From: an uncultured Oscillospiraceae bacterium | GTDB lineage: Bacteria > Bacillota > Clostridia > Oscillospirales > Acutalibacteraceae | Assembly (NCBI GenBank): GCA_900554535.1 | Contig: USIA01000110.1 | Coordinates: forward strand, 1-6,436 | Direction: 5' to 3' | DNA: 6,436 nt | Shown here: in pieces, positions 5,524-6,436 of the stretch | How the letters are laid out: each line of letters begins with the position of its first letter | How positions within the stretch are numbered: the first letter of the stretch is position 1 | Translations under genes and position numbers: made by a program | Notes under the pieces: generated by a model | Seen by the model: the letters and a program-made list of their open reading frames with translations, nothing else | What the model was told of the DNA's origin: nothing | The model's database searches: none

Positions 5524-6054
5524 TCACCTTCTCTCTGCTCTTTTGACAACTTCATAGTCAAAGCCGGGGCGCTGATTGCAATAGGTGCAGATGTCCCGTT
5601 CCCGCTGGGCAGGATTTATCCTCCTCAAATAATAAGAACCTGTACCATAGAAGTTATTGGCACAGGCCGGGCAAAGGCACATGATTAAGTTTTCAGGAAC
5701 CTCCTCGATCAGCCCCACACTGACAGCCAGGGCATGATTGATTCTTCGGATATGCTTTTCTTCCAGTCTGCCGATGTACGTTTCCAATCGCTTTTTATCA
5801 ATGGTGCGAAGCTGCTCTAAAAGAACAAGAGAGGGCAGCTCCAGGCCGCTTTCTGCTTTTAACAGGTAGTGGGTGGGGAGCTTGGCCTTTGCGTCCACCT
5901 TGCTGGAGATAGCAGCTACAATGACGGTGGGGCTGTATTTATTCCCCGTGTTGTTTTGAATGATGACAACAGGGCGATAGCCTTCCTGTTCAGAACCGAT
6001 ACCCCGGCCCAGATCGGCATAGTACATATCGCCGCGCAAGTATGTTTTGTTCAT
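5524..6054 (-). CDS. MazF/PemK-family endoribonuclease-like protein with C-terminal zinc-ribbon-like extension
   Basis: The 176-residue product has a full MazF-like domain at about 5-118: RGDMYYADLGRGIGSEQEGY, RPVVIIQNNTGNKYSPT, VIVAAIS, KLPTHYLL, and LLEQLRTIDKKRL. MazF toxins cut single-stranded mRNA at short sequences. Compared with recalled B. subtilis MazF, the catalytic Arg25 is kept (R27) but Thr48 is Ser (S50), a conservative change. The family is usually about 110-120 residues; here about 58 extra residues carry C128-x2-C131 and C156-x2-C159 (plus C126), a pattern for binding one zinc, ending PGFDYEVVKRAERR. No MazE-like antitoxin is visible on either side. ATG at 6052-6054 has a strong GGGAGG about 9 nt upstream. 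The xis-like gene starts 9 bp after its stop. It may stabilise the element, be neutralised by an antitoxin elsewhere, or act as an RNA-binding or cutting regulator. Domain call firm; toxicity unproven. Confidence 0.9.
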   Translation of the reverse strand: MNKTYLRGDMYYADLGRGIGSEQEGYRPVVIIQNNTGNKYSPTVIVAAISSKVDAKAKLPTHYLLKAESGLELPSLVLLEQLRTIDKKRLETYIGRLEEKHIRRINHALAVSVGLIEEVPENLIMCLCPACANNFYGTGSYYLRRINPAQRERDICTYCNQRPGFDYEVVKRAERR

Positions 6055-6074
6055 GGTATTTGACCTCCCTTTTG

Positions 6075-6098
6075 AAAATTAGGCGGCAAAGGCCGCCT
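6075..6098 (-). terminator. Hairpin just upstream of the mazF-like gene (terminator or attenuator candidate)
   Basis: AGGCGGC (6081-6087) pairs with GCCGCCT (6092-6098) around a 4-nt loop; one further pair is possible. On the minus strand the stem is followed by AATTTTC, a short, imperfect U-tract ending about 6 bp before the Shine-Dalgarno of the mazF-like gene. It may end the transcript of the structured segment upstream, or attenuate readthrough into mazF-xis. The weak U-tract keeps confidence modest. Confidence 0.45.
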
Positions 6099-6436
6099 AT
6101 GTAGAGGCCGTGCAGCAAAACAGAATGAAGGCCGGGGAGAGATAAAACAATACTCCTGTTTTCATTGGCCTGTCCTGCTGTACGGCCCATATTTCAAAGC
6201 AAACCAATTTGTCCTCGACACCCCGGTTTGCTGCGGGAAGTCATCAAACGGCTGGCGGCTTGCCAGCTCCACGGGGAATCTCACCCCTCGCGTGGTTCTC
6301 ACGCAACCGCCCCCATTGCCTGCGACGGATCACGGCAAGAGCCGCTTCAACGCTCGGACGTTAGGCTGGACGGGAGTATCATTGTCCCCGCTGCTGGTCA
6401 TGGCCGTATCGGAAGCCATCCGATAATAGGTTGTTA
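6099..6436. other. Hairpin-dense segment without a supported gene (structured RNA, origin-type DNA or decayed gene)
   Basis: This stretch holds a series of close hairpins: AAAACA/TGTTTT (6144-6162); AGCAAACC/GGTTTGCT with an inner TGTC/GACA (6198-6232); GCTGGC/GCCAGC (6251-6267); CCAC..GGGG/CCCC..GTGG (6269-6295); GCGTG/CACGC (6290-6304, overlapping the previous one and so alternative); and TATCGGA/TCCGATA (6407-6425). It is richer in G+C than the recombinase genes. Short minus-strand frames exist at 6330-6436 (open to the edge, ending NVRALKRLLP) and 6244-6360 (ending GKPPAV, double TGA). A plus-strand frame is open from 6076 to 6423 but has no ATG before its last residues. None has a convincing start or family match. 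Its position, upstream of mazF-xis-int in an element, would suit a leader RNA or a transfer or replication origin. No promoter was recognised. Confidence 0.45.

Larger units (their letters stand above)
2481..6436. mobile_element. Integrative element inserted in rpsI (one end only; continues past the right edge)
   Basis: From the rpsI attachment site rightward, the window holds two tyrosine recombinases, an excisionase-like protein and a MazF-like protein, all on the minus strand and lower in G+C than the left flank. The recombinase genes abut the attachment site, the usual arrangement for tyrosine-recombinase integrative conjugative or mobilizable elements and prophages. No conjugation, mobilization or phage structural gene is in view, so the type of element cannot be settled here. 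The far border is not present. Confidence 0.75.

Noticed and set aside
6330..6419. A 29-codon minus-strand ORF starting MASDTAMTSSGDND.
   Set aside because: No ribosome site precedes the ATG, the frame is also open upstream to the window edge, and no family is recognised. It is described with the structured segment, not called as a gene.
1..6436. CRISPR array, tRNA or rRNA genes.
   Set aside because: No regularly spaced repeats, cloverleaf sequence or rRNA segment was seen on either strand. The repeats present are pairs or short operator-like palindromes.

Overview
The window reads as a Bacillota (Firmicutes) chromosome of the Clostridia/Oscillospirales type into which an integrative mobile element has inserted. 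The evidence is a YabE-like secreted protein with G5 and 3D domains, purine-rich Shine-Dalgarno sites, U-tract terminators, and a recombinase/excisionase/MazF set typical of clostridial conjugative or mobilizable elements. All supported genes lie on the minus strand. The left part (about 1-1880) is clearly richer in G+C than the recombinase region (about 2530-5520), which fits a host/element junction.

Host flank (1 to about 2480). At the left edge is the N-terminal part of an unidentified small membrane protein (1-221), with a good promoter and a palindromic operator candidate in its leader. A strong intrinsic terminator (412-443) separates it from a 419-residue exported cell-wall protein (504-1763): signal peptide, ubiquitin-like DUF348 repeats, a G5 domain, and a C-terminal 3D domain with its three aspartates. 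That gene has a near-consensus promoter at 1886-1914. About 500 bp without a gene follow, containing several TTACAA/TTGTAA motifs, one of which matches the WalR/YycF box. Then comes a terminator (2414-2443) just after the last codons of rpsI.

Junction. Positions 2481-2528 encode the C-terminus of ribosomal protein S9 (YGLKAARRAPQFSKR, then stop), and the S9 reading is lost immediately upstream. This is the expected footprint of a tyrosine-recombinase element inserted into the 3' end of rpsI, so one attachment site lies here. The element extends rightward past the window, and the rebuilt rpsI should be at its far end.

Element (about 2481-6436+). In transcription order (right to left) it carries a gene-poor, hairpin-dense segment (6075-6436); a MazF/PemK-type ribonuclease with a C-terminal zinc-ribbon-like extension and no visible antitoxin (5524-6054); a small excisionase-like HTH protein (5293-5514); and two tandem, related, full-length tyrosine recombinases (3981-5213 and 2628-3839). 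Each recombinase gene has its own leader containing the same 15-bp sequence, and a terminator separates them, so they look like a diverged tandem duplication that is separately expressed. The excisionase and recombinases would control integration and excision at rpsI; the MazF-like protein may stabilise the element or regulate in the same operon. The most unusual points are the doubled recombinase, the antitoxin-less zinc-ribbon MazF, and the structured segment at the right edge.
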